DNA from: an uncultured Collinsella sp.
GTDB lineage: Bacteria; Actinomycetota; Coriobacteriia; Coriobacteriales; Coriobacteriaceae
Direction: 5' to 3'
Length of the DNA stretch: 64,000 nt
Assembly: GCA_934647195.1 (NCBI GenBank)
Contig: CAKUFD010000001.1
Span: 268,424 to 332,423, forward strand
Made by a program: the position numbers and the translations under genes. Under the pieces are notes generated by a model. That model was not told where the DNA came from, ran no database searches, and worked only from the letters and a program-made list of their open reading frames with translations. This document shows, one piece after another, positions 1 to 8,195 of the stretch; position 1 is the first letter of the stretch; each line of letters opens with the position of its first letter.

Positions 1-1
1 C

Positions 2-643
2 GATTTTGGTGCCGAGGGTCACGAGATCGGCAAGATGCTCTCCTGCGAGCTGGGCATCCCTCTGTACGACAACGAGCTGCTGGTTCGTTCTGCCCTGCGT
101 GCGGGCGAGTCGCTCGACAAGATGGCTGCCTACGACGAGCAGCTTGCCATGGACAACGTGGCCTTCCTGCCCGATCGCGTGGATTCGCGTTCGCTTTCGG
201 ACAAGCTGTTCAAATCCATGTCGCAGGTGATTGTCGACTTGGGTGCCACGCGCAGCTGCATTATCGAGGGTCGTCTTTCCGATTACCTCCTGCGCAACAA
301 CCCCAATCACATTGCTGTGCTGGTGACGGCTCCCTTTGAGGAGCGCGTCGAGATCGTGCGCAAGAAGCGCGGCCTCAATAAGAAGAAAGGCGCCAAGCTC
401 GTCAAGCAGATGCAGAAGATGCGCGAGGCATTCTACAAGCGCTACTCGGGCGGCAAGTGGGAGATGACGAGCGGCAAGGACATCGTGGTCAATCGCGCAA
501 AGCTTGGCCGCGAGGGTTGCGTCGAGGTTATCGCTGCCGCATACCGCTATAAGCTGCGCGAGCTTGGCGTGTGCGAGGAGGCCGTGGCATGTGCTGCCGC
601 CGAGGCGGAGGGTGCGCCTGCCGCTCCGGAGACTGCCGAATAA
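2..643 (+). CDS. Cytidylate kinase-like family protein, 5'-partial
   Basis: The frame is already open at base 2 and reads DFGAEGHEIGKMLS, so the start lies upstream of the window; the ATG at 35 is internal. The segment FGAEGHEIG followed by a short-chain P-loop kinase-like body (DLGATRSCIIEGRLSDYLL, then VLVTAPFEERVEIV) is typical of the cytidylate-kinase-like family of Firmicutes and Actinobacteria, which is related to but distinct from Cmk. The true substrate of that family is generally not established. The C-terminal tail is Ala/Glu-rich and probably disordered. A hairpin terminator follows at 680-718. Family assignment is fairly sure; the reaction is not. Confidence 0.7.
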   Translation, partial: DFGAEGHEIGKMLSCELGIPLYDNELLVRSALRAGESLDKMAAYDEQLAMDNVAFLPDRVDSRSLSDKLFKSMSQVIVDLGATRSCIIEGRLSDYLLRNNPNHIAVLVTAPFEERVEIVRKKRGLNKKKGAKLVKQMQKMREAFYKRYSGGKWEMTSGKDIVVNRAKLGREGCVEVIAAAYRYKLRELGVCEEAVACAAAEAEGAPAAPETAE

Positions 644-679
644 GGCTCGCTGCCGCACTTCGGCATATTCGTTAGAATC

Positions 680-718
680 GAGACGTCCTTTGCCCTGCGC
701 GAAGGGCGTCTCTTCTTT
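680..718 (+). terminator. Intrinsic terminator after the kinase-like gene
   Basis: Arms 680-690 and 702-712 pair over 11 bp with one G-T pair, followed by TTCTTTTG. It separates the kinase-like gene from pcp, whose start codon is 17 bases further on. Confidence 0.6.
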
Positions 719-734
719 TGTCGAAAGGAATCGG

Positions 735-1340
735 ATGAAGGTTCTCGTTACAGGGTTTGAACCATTTGGCACAGACACTATCAATGCGTCGTGGGAAGCT
801 GTGCGCCGCTTGCCGGAGCATGTGGCAAACATCGACGTTGTGGTGGAGCGCGTGCCCGTTGTGTTTGGTGAAGCCGCCCGGATCGTCGAGGGGCTTATCG
901 AGCAGGAGCAGCCCGATGCCGTTTTGTGCACGGGTGTTGCCGCGGGTCGTGCGCAGGTGACGCCCGAGTATGTGGCCATCAATCACCGTCATGCGCGCAT
1001 CGCAGATAACGAGGGCTTCCAGCCACACGACGAGCCTGTGGTTGTGGGAGGTCCCGATGCTTATTTCGCCACCACACCGGTCTATGCCATGGTGGAAGCC
1101 TGCGTCGAACAGGGCATACCTGCGGCCGTTTCGTATAGCGCGGGAACGTATTGCTGCAACGATTTGTTCTACAGCGTGCGTCACCTTGCGCAGCAACAGT
1201 ATCCGGGCATGCTGGTCGATTTCATCCATGTTCCGCAGTGTCCCGAACAGGTAGCGGCGACGGGCGAGGCCAAGCCCTCTATGAAGCCCGCTATGGCGTC
1301 TCGGGCCTTGGAGATTATGATTGAGGCTCTCTTTAGATAG
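735..1340 (+). CDS. pcp: Pyroglutamyl-peptidase I
   Basis: Cysteine peptidase (family C15, about 201 aa, the usual length) that removes N-terminal pyroglutamate from peptides in the cytoplasm. The N-terminus MKVLVTGFEPFG is the family signature. Catalytic residues are visible: Glu in VTPEYVAIN, Cys in SAGTYCCNDLFY and His in FIHVP. The frame is open well upstream, but the ATG at 735 starts exactly at the conserved MKVLVTGFEPFG and has GAAAGGAA before it, so I chose it. It appears to be a single-gene unit between a terminator and the convergent LuxR-type gene. Confidence 0.93.
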   Translation: MKVLVTGFEPFGTDTINASWEAVRRLPEHVANIDVVVERVPVVFGEAARIVEGLIEQEQPDAVLCTGVAAGRAQVTPEYVAINHRHARIADNEGFQPHDEPVVVGGPDAYFATTPVYAMVEACVEQGIPAAVSYSAGTYCCNDLFYSVRHLAQQQYPGMLVDFIHVPQCPEQVAATGEAKPSMKPAMASRALEIMIEALFR

Positions 1341-1390
1341 GGTGAGGCTATGGGCCTGTGCCGCAGGTACCGAGTTATTCGTGCAGCCCG

Positions 1391-2794
1391 TTAGTCCGAG
1401 GGGAATGCCTTGCTTAGGCCGGCGCGCGTTTGAGTATCGGTCTTTTGATAGATGGAACTCAAGTGGCGCTGCACCATGCGCATGGAGATGCCCAGCTCAT
1501 CGGCAACCTGCTTGAGGGGACGCTCGTCGCGGGTGACGGCAACGAGCACATCGACCTCACGCGGGGTGAGGGCGCTTGTTTCGATAAATGCCCGGCGCTG
1601 CTCTTCGATGCTGGGGGCGGCAAGGGCTTTTTCTGCCTGCTGCAGGTGCTCACGCTCCTGTGAACTTTGGGGTAGGCGAAAGAGCCCTGCTGCCAAAAAT
1701 GCGGAACAGGCAGCGACGAGCAGCACCAAGGCGCCGATCATGATGAGGGCAACGTTTTCCGAGGTCGCAAGTGCCAGTGATGCGCCAGAGATGGTAAATG
1801 CGCAGACGTTGTTTGCGGCGCGCCCCATGCCTGCCCAAAATGCGGGCGTGCGCATCTGCGGCGCCAGCTGCGTGAAGGTGGCGGTGAAGAACGTGACGAA
1901 AAAGCCTGAGCTCAGATAGAAAACGATAAGGCCGATAGTGGGATGTGTCCCTGCCTCTACCGCCAGAATCGAGATGGTCGAAAGAACGGCGACGCCAAAC
2001 ATGACCATTCCCATAAAGCGGCGTTCGGCAAGGTCGAAAATGCATCCGGCGAGCAGTCCACTTGCTGCCAGGCAGAGTCGTGGCCAAGTTTGCACGGCGA
2101 TGGTGCCGTGCGCATTGGAGAGCGTGACCACGCTGTCGAGGGTGGAGAACAGGCATGCAAGGATGACTACGAGGGCGATACTCCAGCATGCTTGCCTGAT
2201 GGGGATGTGCGAGAGTGACGCTGGGCCGCCATGGAGGGGTTCATCGGCCTCGCGGGTTTGCAAGGCGAGTGTGCTGAACAGGGCGATACCGATCGTCGCG
2301 ATGCCTAGAACTGCTGCTTCTCCCATACCGCCGCAGTCGAGCAAGTTGATGACAAATTGGATGAGGATGCCGCTCGCATAGGCAGCGCCGGCGCCAGTGG
2401 CGAGTTTGGGATCGTCTTTGAAGGACAGAGCGAACGCATGATGGGCGGCGGCTCCAAGAAGGCCAAGTGCAAAGAAGGCAATGCAGCCGAGCGTCTCGAG
2501 GGTGCAAGCATCCGAGGGCACCTGGATTTGGGTTAGGCCCGCAAGGGCGATAGCGGTCGCGGCGATTGTGACCACCTGTGGCTTTGCTGCCCGGTTTGCA
2601 AGGCTTAAGAGTGGCGCGTATCCCATAAGGCCAAGAACGCTTGCGCCCAAAATAAAGCCTTGGGCAATCACGACGCGCTGTGGCCCGGCAAGAAGCCCAA
2701 TATTGACGTCAAAGCGAAACTCCGCCGCCAAGAAGACAAAGGTAAACAGCGAGAGTGCAATGAGAGCATTGGTCTTGTGCTTGCTCAGCTTCAA
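1391..2794 (-). CDS. LuxR-family regulator with N-terminal 12-TM (MFS-like) domain
   Basis: A 467-aa protein whose first ~380 residues are a series of hydrophobic helices resembling a major-facilitator fold (for example NALIALSLFTFVFLAAEF, then roughly eleven more). The last ~65 residues form a LuxR/GerE helix-turn-helix: LTPREVDVLVAVTRDERPLKQVADELGIS, then MRMVQRHLSSIYQKT. Such membrane-embedded LuxR proteins are abundant in Coriobacteriia such as Eggerthella and Slackia; their ligands are mostly unknown. The start is TTG at 2794, preceded by AAAGGA. No gene in the immediate neighbourhood is an obvious target. Confidence 0.85.
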   Translation of the reverse strand: MKLSKHKTNALIALSLFTFVFLAAEFRFDVNIGLLAGPQRVVIAQGFILGASVLGLMGYAPLLSLANRAAKPQVVTIAATAIALAGLTQIQVPSDACTLETLGCIAFFALGLLGAAAHHAFALSFKDDPKLATGAGAAYASGILIQFVINLLDCGGMGEAAVLGIATIGIALFSTLALQTREADEPLHGGPASLSHIPIRQACWSIALVVILACLFSTLDSVVTLSNAHGTIAVQTWPRLCLAASGLLAGCIFDLAERRFMGMVMFGVAVLSTISILAVEAGTHPTIGLIVFYLSSGFFVTFFTATFTQLAPQMRTPAFWAGMGRAANNVCAFTISGASLALATSENVALIMIGALVLLVAACSAFLAAGLFRLPQSSQEREHLQQAEKALAAPSIEEQRRAFIETSALTPREVDVLVAVTRDERPLKQVADELGISMRMVQRHLSSIYQKTDTQTRAGLSKAFPSD

Positions 2795-2870
2795 GTGGGG
2801 TCCTTTTGATAGCCGGGGCCAGGTAGATTGATTGTACCGCCCGGGGCATGAGTCGAGACCACGCGGTCTA

Positions 2871-3185
2871 CTACAGCTTCACGTCTGAAGGAGCAGGATG
2901 CTCTTCTAGAAAACGCTCGACAGCCGTCCTATCGTCAATGCTACAGAAAACCATATGGGCCTCCGGGGAGAGGGCGCGAAACAGCTCGTTGATGTCTGCG
3001 TCGATGTCTTTTGGTGAGCAGCTGTTCTTGCTAGGGTTAAAGAGCCGCTCGTTATGCGCCACACGGTTGCGGAGCTTGTTTATCTTTTCGATCTTAAGGT
3101 TGAGTTTCGCGCGGTCAGTTCCGGTTGGCCATGCGGCGTGAAGATACGGAATCCATAAATCGCGCTCTCGGCTTCGGTCGGTCAT
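2871..3185 (-). CDS. Short HEPN/Abi-like protein, probably a remnant
   Basis: A 104-aa frame with KLRNRVAHNERLF at residues 37-49. R39-x4-H44 fits the RX4-6H catalytic motif of HEPN ribonucleases, and the surrounding sequence resembles the C-terminal part of Abi_2-type abortive-infection proteins. Full-length Abi proteins are about 300 aa, so this is either a stand-alone short HEPN protein or a 5'-truncated fragment. The flanking DNA is more AT-rich than its neighbours. Function is inferred only from the motif. Confidence 0.5.
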   Translation of the reverse strand: MTDRSRERDLWIPYLHAAWPTGTDRAKLNLKIEKINKLRNRVAHNERLFNPSKNSCSPKDIDADINELFRALSPEAHMVFCSIDDRTAVERFLEEHPAPSDVKL

Positions 3186-3506
3186 TATAGATACAATTTA
3201 GGCCCGGTGACTTGAATCAGCGGTCATCCCGGGCCCATCAATTTGTAGTATACCCCGCAGATAGCGGGTTTATCAAATGGGTTCCGAAGGCTTCGAGTTC
3301 TACCTTTTTCGCTAAATCGGCCATATACGCCGGGAAGGAATGGATATTTTTAAATTGCCGGATGTCGTTTTATCAATCAACAGTACAAAGCGTTTGCCGC
3401 AAATATGCAGGTCAACGTAGGGGTTCGTATGTACGAACCTTGGTGTGCACAGCCTTTTGGCGCAAGGTGAAGATACGGATACTTCCCTTCGACCAAGGAG
3501 GTCACT
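3186..3506. other. Intergenic region upstream of the first LPATG surface protein
   Basis: About 320 bases of lower-GC DNA between the HEPN-like frame and the surface-protein gene. It contains an 18-bp palindrome at 3422-3439 and a strong ribosome-binding site, AAGGAGG, just before the ATG at 3507. A minus-strand open frame (3312-3566) crosses the region but overlaps the start of the surface-protein gene and has no recognisable match. I see no RNA gene. Confidence 0.5.
3422..3439. promoter_or_regulatory. 18-bp palindrome, operator candidate
   Basis: GGTTCGTA and TACGAACC are perfect inverted arms separated by TG, 68 bases upstream of the surface-protein start. The symmetry and position fit binding of a dimeric regulator; there is no T-tract, so it is unlikely to be a terminator. 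Confidence 0.4.
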
Positions 3507-5531
3507 ATGCACGAAGACCGTTTTGAAAAGCAGACGCAACGCGAACGCACTCGCATGCTTATTCACGGGTCGTGGCGTCGGGTGGGCGCGAAGATTGCTT
3601 GTGCGGTGGCGTGCACACTTATGGTTGGTCAGCTTCTGTTACCGAGCGTGACGCTGGCAGCCGAGCTGAGCGAGCCGGCGGCGCAGGATGCCGTTGCCGC
3701 CACGGCTGCGCCCGAGCCCGCGACCGTGGCGGAGCCGGCTCCTGCTGCCGACCCCGCACCCACGGCCGACCCCGTGCCGATGCCCACGGCTGATCCCGTG
3801 TCTGATTCTGTGTCTGGTCCTGCGTCGGCATCAGTTGCCGTTGATGTTCCGGCTGCTACTAGCACAGAGGGCGCTGGGCAGCCCGCCGCGGCGCTCAAAA
3901 GCGCCCCGGCCACCAAGAAGGATCCATCAGCGGTAGCTGCTCCGCAAGCGGATGCTATACAGACCTGCGGCGTTACCGACGTGATCGGCGGTGAAGGCGG
4001 CGTCAAAGTGAACACGACGGTGGTGGACCACTATTACGATTGCGAGCTGCCTCCCGCCTTCACGCTAAACGAAGGCGAAACCCAGACGTTCGACCTCGCC
4101 GATGCTCCCGAGGCTATGGCCGGCATGCTCAAGGCAGAGACCAGATACTACAAGGCCGACAACGCAACCTACACTCTCGTCGAGACCACCAATGCGGCTG
4201 AGTCGGTTGTGACATTGAGCGTTACCCCGGTCGAGAAGCATCTGAGGCTCACGCTGACGTTTACGGGCGGTGAGGTCAATTCGGGCTCCAGCTACACCTT
4301 GAATCTGAACGGGAGCGAGAAGGTTGGCTCGATGCTGACGTATACCGGTACCGACTATGAGGGTGACAACATTATCGTGGGCGACCCCGACGACATTTTC
4401 AACGCTTACAAACCGGGTGGCTCGGTTCTCATCAACGAGACGAGGGACGATTACTACGTTCGCTATAGCTCCAGCAGTGAAATTATTCTTGCGGCAGCGG
4501 AAAACGAGGGTCTCGAGAGCCTGAACGTCAACAACGTGAAAACTGACTACGCGCCTGGTGAGGCCCCGCGCGCGACGGGCATGATCCCTGCCTCCGATGC
4601 CGACAAATACGAAATTGCCTATGAGTGCTGGGAAGAGATGGATGGCGACGACCCGGCACATCTCGAGCCCGTTGCCTTTTGGTACTCGAACGACAGCAAG
4701 TACACGCCGGACATGAAGAAGATCGACCACTTCGAAGAGGGCAAGTTCTACATGTATTCCGTTGAGCTAAGGCTCAAGAACGGGAATACCATCGCCGAGA
4801 TCTATGAGGTGAACGTCAACGGGAATTGGGTAAGCCATACCGTCAAGACCATCGACGGCGTGTTTGCGCCCAATGCGGCAAATATGCTGTGCGAACAGCC
4901 AATTGGTGAATGGCAGGCCATCGATCTTATCGAGATCAACGGTGCCACCACCACCTTCAAGGCGGGGGACAAACCGGTCTTCACGGCAGGCACCCCGGGC
5001 GGCTCGAATGCCATTTTCCAGTGCGAGTACTGGCTGGGCAGCGACGGGAGCGACGTGAACTCCGAGGAGTTTTGGGATCAGCACATCACCAACCATATTG
5101 ACGCCTTTAAGCCTGGCGTGACCTATCGCTACGGTGTGTACCTCAAGCCCGCGCGAGGCTTCTATTTCACGCCCAATACCAAGTTGAAGATCAACGGCGT
5201 GGGGTATGGCTATCAGGTGGGCGCGGCGAGCGAGGTCGATCCCGACAGCGGATGGATCTACACCCTGTGGCTGGTCAGCGACCTGTCCTTCACGCTTGAG
5301 ACCACGCCCGAGCCCGATCCCACGCCCAGGCCCGGACAGAAGCCTGCCGCAACGCAGGATAAAGTAACCACCGCGACAAAGACTGTTGCCAAGCCTGTCG
5401 AGCCCAGGGCGGCTGCGGACGACCTTCCTGCCACGGGCGACGATGCCGCCGCAACCATTGCAGCCGTGAGTATCGCCGGAGCCACTCTGGTTGCCGCCGG
5501 TGCTGCGGTTGCTAAGCGTCGCGAACAGTAG
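3507..5531 (+). CDS. LPATG-anchored cell-surface protein
   Basis: A 674-aa secreted protein. It has a basic N-terminus and hydrophobic signal segment (residues about 25-50, ending near LPSVTLAAEL), then an Ala/Pro/Asp-rich stalk with EPA and ADP repeats to about residue 150. A globular region without a domain I recognise follows, then a Pro-rich linker (PEPDPTPRPGQKP). The C-terminal sorting signal is DDLPATGDD plus a hydrophobic helix and a KRRE tail, so sortase should attach it to peptidoglycan. No sortase gene lies in the window. The ATG at 3507 is preceded by AAGGAGGTCACT. A role in adhesion or glycan binding is possible but not shown. Confidence 0.8.
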   Translation: MHEDRFEKQTQRERTRMLIHGSWRRVGAKIACAVACTLMVGQLLLPSVTLAAELSEPAAQDAVAATAAPEPATVAEPAPAADPAPTADPVPMPTADPVSDSVSGPASASVAVDVPAATSTEGAGQPAAALKSAPATKKDPSAVAAPQADAIQTCGVTDVIGGEGGVKVNTTVVDHYYDCELPPAFTLNEGETQTFDLADAPEAMAGMLKAETRYYKADNATYTLVETTNAAESVVTLSVTPVEKHLRLTLTFTGGEVNSGSSYTLNLNGSEKVGSMLTYTGTDYEGDNIIVGDPDDIFNAYKPGGSVLINETRDDYYVRYSSSSEIILAAAENEGLESLNVNNVKTDYAPGEAPRATGMIPASDADKYEIAYECWEEMDGDDPAHLEPVAFWYSNDSKYTPDMKKIDHFEEGKFYMYSVELRLKNGNTIAEIYEVNVNGNWVSHTVKTIDGVFAPNAANMLCEQPIGEWQAIDLIEINGATTTFKAGDKPVFTAGTPGGSNAIFQCEYWLGSDGSDVNSEEFWDQHITNHIDAFKPGVTYRYGVYLKPARGFYFTPNTKLKINGVGYGYQVGAASEVDPDSGWIYTLWLVSDLSFTLETTPEPDPTPRPGQKPAATQDKVTTATKTVAKPVEPRAAADDLPATGDDAAATIAAVSIAGATLVAAGAAVAKRREQ

Positions 5532-5574
5532 AACAGTCAAGTTCGCGCAAGAGCGATTCTAGTCCGATAGCAAA

Positions 5575-5606
5575 AGGCCCCGCCGAGCGCGTGCTCGACG
5601 GGGCCT
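5575..5606 (-). terminator. Intrinsic terminator of the nfnAB operon
   Basis: Arms 5575-5588 and 5593-5606 form a 14-bp stem with one mismatch and a 4-base loop. Read on the minus strand it is followed by TTTTG, so it ends nfnAB. It may also act as a roadblock for the convergent surface-protein gene. Confidence 0.7.
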
Positions 5607-5636
5607 GTGGCGTTATATGGCTCGTGCCTGCGGGGA

Positions 5637-7046
5637 TTACTCGCCCAGCAAGCTCTTGGTGATGGAGGCTGCGGCCTTCTTGCCGGCGCCCATGGCCAAG
5701 ATGACCGTGGCGGCACCGGTCACGATATCGCCGCCGGCCCAGATGCGCGGATCGGTCGTCTGGCCGGTCTCCTCGTCGGCAATGATGTAGCCCCACTTGT
5801 TGAGCTCCATCTTGCCGCCGATCTTGGAGGCAAACGGGTTGGCGTTGGTGCCGATAGCCGAGATGGCAACGTCGCAGGGAATCTCCTCGATAGCGCCCTC
5901 GATAGGCACGGGACGACGACGGCCGGACTCGTCGGGCTCGCCAAGCTCCATCTTCTGGACCTTGACGGCGCACACGGTGCCATCCTCGCCAGCGATGAAC
6001 TCAAGCGGGGAGACGAGCGGCATGACCTCGACGCCCTCGGCCTTAGCGTGGTGCAGCTCGGCGCGACGGGCGGGCATCTCGTCCTCGGTGCGGCGATAGG
6101 CGATGATCGCGCGCTCGGCACCCAGACGCTTAGCGGTGCGGACAGCGTCCATAGCCACGTTGCCGCCGCCAAAGACCACGACGTTCTTGCCGTGCTTGGT
6201 GGGGGTGTCGTACTCGGGGAACTTGTTCGCCTTCATGAGGTTCACGCGGGTGAGGTACTCGTTAGCGAAGAAGACGTTGGGCAGGTTCTCGCCGGGGACG
6301 TTGAGGAACTTGGGCAGGCCCGCACCGGTGGCGATATAGAGTGCGTCGAAGCCTTCGTCGAACAGCTCCTCGGCCGTGGCGATGTTGCCCACGACGGAGT
6401 TGTACTCAAACTTGACGCCCATCTCCTCGAGACCGTCGATCTCGCGCTTGACGACTGCCTTGGGCAGACGGAACTCGGGGATGCCGTAGACCAGCACGCC
6501 GCCGCCAGTGAAGAACGCCTCGAACACGGTGACGTCAAAGCCGTTGCGGGCGAGCTCGCCGGCGCAGGTGATGCCGGAGGGGCCGGAACCCACGACGGCA
6601 ACCTTCTTGCCGTTCTTGGGCTTCATGGCAGGCTTGGAAGCAAGCTCGGGCTGGTCGCCCACGAAGCGCTCGAGCTGGCCGATAGCCACCGGCTCGCTCT
6701 TCTTGCCGCGGATGCACTTGCCCTCGCACTGATTCTCCTGCGGGCACACGCGGCCGCAGATGGCGGGGAGCATGGACTCCTCACGGATGGTATCCAGAGC
6801 GCCACCGTAGTTCTTCTCGCGAATCTGCTCGATGAACTTGGGGATGTTGATGTTGACGGGGCAGCCCTCGACGCAGAACGGGCGCTTGCAGTCCATGCAG
6901 CGCTCGGCCTCGGCGAGTGCCATCTCCTCGGTGAAGCCCTTGTCGACGGGGCGGAAATCGCATGCGCGCTCGGCTGCCGGCTCCTCGTTGTCCGGGGTGC
7001 GCGGCGACTTCATATCAGGAACAAAACGGCCATTTACTTGTGGCAT
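5637..7046 (-). CDS. nfnB: NADH-dependent ferredoxin:NADP+ oxidoreductase, large subunit (GltA-type)
   Basis: A 469-aa flavoprotein of the glutamate-synthase small-subunit family. An N-terminal double [4Fe-4S] region is visible (CMDCKRPFCVEGCP and CGRVCPQENQCEGKC), then an FAD Rossmann motif (GSGPSGITCAGELA) and an NAD(P)-binding motif (FGGGNVAMDAVRTAKRLG), ending with the FAD-site GGDIVTGAATVILAMGAG. With the upstream nfnA it forms NfnAB, which couples reduced ferredoxin and NADH oxidation to NADP+ reduction by flavin-based electron bifurcation. Its start overlaps nfnA by 13 bases, which fits translational coupling. No glutamate synthase large subunit is present, which favours Nfn over GltD. 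Confidence 0.88.
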   Translation of the reverse strand: MPQVNGRFVPDMKSPRTPDNEEPAAERACDFRPVDKGFTEEMALAEAERCMDCKRPFCVEGCPVNINIPKFIEQIREKNYGGALDTIREESMLPAICGRVCPQENQCEGKCIRGKKSEPVAIGQLERFVGDQPELASKPAMKPKNGKKVAVVGSGPSGITCAGELARNGFDVTVFEAFFTGGGVLVYGIPEFRLPKAVVKREIDGLEEMGVKFEYNSVVGNIATAEELFDEGFDALYIATGAGLPKFLNVPGENLPNVFFANEYLTRVNLMKANKFPEYDTPTKHGKNVVVFGGGNVAMDAVRTAKRLGAERAIIAYRRTEDEMPARRAELHHAKAEGVEVMPLVSPLEFIAGEDGTVCAVKVQKMELGEPDESGRRRPVPIEGAIEEIPCDVAISAIGTNANPFASKIGGKMELNKWGYIIADEETGQTTDPRIWAGGDIVTGAATVILAMGAGKKAAASITKSLLGE

Positions 7047-7876
7047 GCGCAGCTCCCCTCCTCATAGGCCTTGAGGGACTGGCCCTCCTCGGTACGGTAT
7101 GCAGCCTGACGTGCGCGAAGGTCATCCCAGTCGACCTTCGTGGCGTCAAAATCGGGGCCGTCGACGCAGGCGAACTTCGTCTTGCCGTCGACCTCGACGC
7201 GGCAGCAGCCGCACATGCCGGTGCCGTCAACCATGATGGGGTTGAGGGAGGCGGTGATGGGGGTGCCGTATTTCTCGGCGGTGAGGGCCGAGAACTTCAT
7301 CATCGGCACGGGTCCCACGCAGAAGACCTGCGTGACGGCCTTGGACTCAAGCAGGCGCTCGAGCGGAGCGGTGACTACGCCCTGCTCGCCGTAGGAGCCG
7401 TCGTCGGTGGTGATGTGGATGTGCTCGTCGTCGAGCAGCTCGCGGAACTGGTCCTCAAGCAGTAGGAGGTCCTTGGTGCGAGCGCCCATGATGGCGTGCA
7501 CCTCGTGACCGGTTTCGATCAGATGCTTGGCCACGGGGAAGGCGATGGCCAGGCCAACGCCGCCGCCGATGACGGCGCAGGGACCGTCGGGCATCTCGGT
7601 GGGGACGCCCAAGGGACCGGTGACGTCGCGCAGGGCGTCGCCAGCCTCGTAGGAAGACAGCATCTCGGTGGTCTTGCCGATCACCATGAAGATGAATTCA
7701 ACCCAGCCTTCGTCGGCATTCCAGCCCGCAAGGGTGAACGGCACGCGCTCACCGCACTCGTTGGCACGGACCATCAAAAACTGGCCAGCATGTGCATGCT
7801 TGGCCATGGCGGGCGCCTCGACGCGGAACTTGAACACCTTCTCCGAGAACTGCGTCTTCTCAAGGATCTTGTACAT
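7034..7876 (-). CDS. nfnA: NADH-dependent ferredoxin:NADP+ oxidoreductase, small subunit
   Basis: A 280-aa FAD/NAD-binding protein of the dihydroorotate-dehydrogenase electron-transfer/sulfide dehydrogenase family. HAGQFLMVRANECGERVPFTLAG is the FAD-binding region, VIGGGVGLAIAFPVAKHLIE is the NAD-binding region, and MCGCCRVEVDGKTKFACVDGP near the C-terminus binds a [2Fe-2S] cluster. I chose the ATG at 7876 (MYKILEKTQ), which matches the family's N-terminus and follows AGAGGGG; the frame remains open upstream to 7945. First gene of a two-gene operon with nfnB. Confidence 0.88.
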   Translation of the reverse strand: MYKILEKTQFSEKVFKFRVEAPAMAKHAHAGQFLMVRANECGERVPFTLAGWNADEGWVEFIFMVIGKTTEMLSSYEAGDALRDVTGPLGVPTEMPDGPCAVIGGGVGLAIAFPVAKHLIETGHEVHAIMGARTKDLLLLEDQFRELLDDEHIHITTDDGSYGEQGVVTAPLERLLESKAVTQVFCVGPVPMMKFSALTAEKYGTPITASLNPIMVDGTGMCGCCRVEVDGKTKFACVDGPDFDATKVDWDDLRARQAAYRTEEGQSLKAYEEGSCACHK

Positions 7877-8195
7877 AAAACCCCTCTCTATTGTTGTGAA
7901 AGCGGCAGAAATACGCAGGTAACTGCCGTTTTCAATTGCAACCATGTTGCGGTGGCATGTGCGCGCAAACCAGGGCCGGGCGATTGGCCGGTGAGCATGC
8001 TGCGCTCATTGCGCATACCGTGTTCAATTATAACGAGCTTGACCGTTTTATCATGCAACACTGCCGTCAACGGTAGGGGTTAAGAAAGGGTTTGGGGACA
8101 AGATTCTCGCCTAGCAGGAAAGGGCGGTTGGGTGCCAAAAGAAACGGCCTCGCGAGGAGGCCGTCTTATCAGTTCGTATGTGTGCGAGCGGTGTC
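7877..8195. other. Leader and promoter region of nfnAB
   Basis: About 319 bases. On the minus strand a perfect TATAAT lies at 8027-8032, about 150 bases before nfnA, but no good -35 box is at the normal distance, so the promoter call is tentative. The long leader shows no riboswitch that I recognise. The terminator of the 813-aa surface-protein gene occupies 8144-8164. Confidence 0.35.
8144..8164 (-). terminator. Intrinsic terminator of the second surface-protein gene
   Basis: Perfect 8-bp arms 8144-8151 and 8157-8164 with a 5-base loop; read on the minus strand it runs into TTTCTTTTGG, 32 bases past the stop codon. Confidence 0.65.

Noticed and set aside
3312..3566. Minus-strand 84-aa frame (VDLHICGKRFVLLIDKTT segment)
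   Set aside because: Overlaps the start of the surface-protein gene, has no clear ribosome-binding site and no family I recognise.
5607..7067. Plus-strand 486-aa open frame opposite nfnB
   Set aside because: The minus strand encodes a complete flavoprotein with all cofactor motifs; the plus-strand frame is its codon-bias shadow.
7877..8195. Riboswitch in the nfnAB leader
   Set aside because: The leader is long enough, but I could not find the conserved core of any riboswitch class I know.
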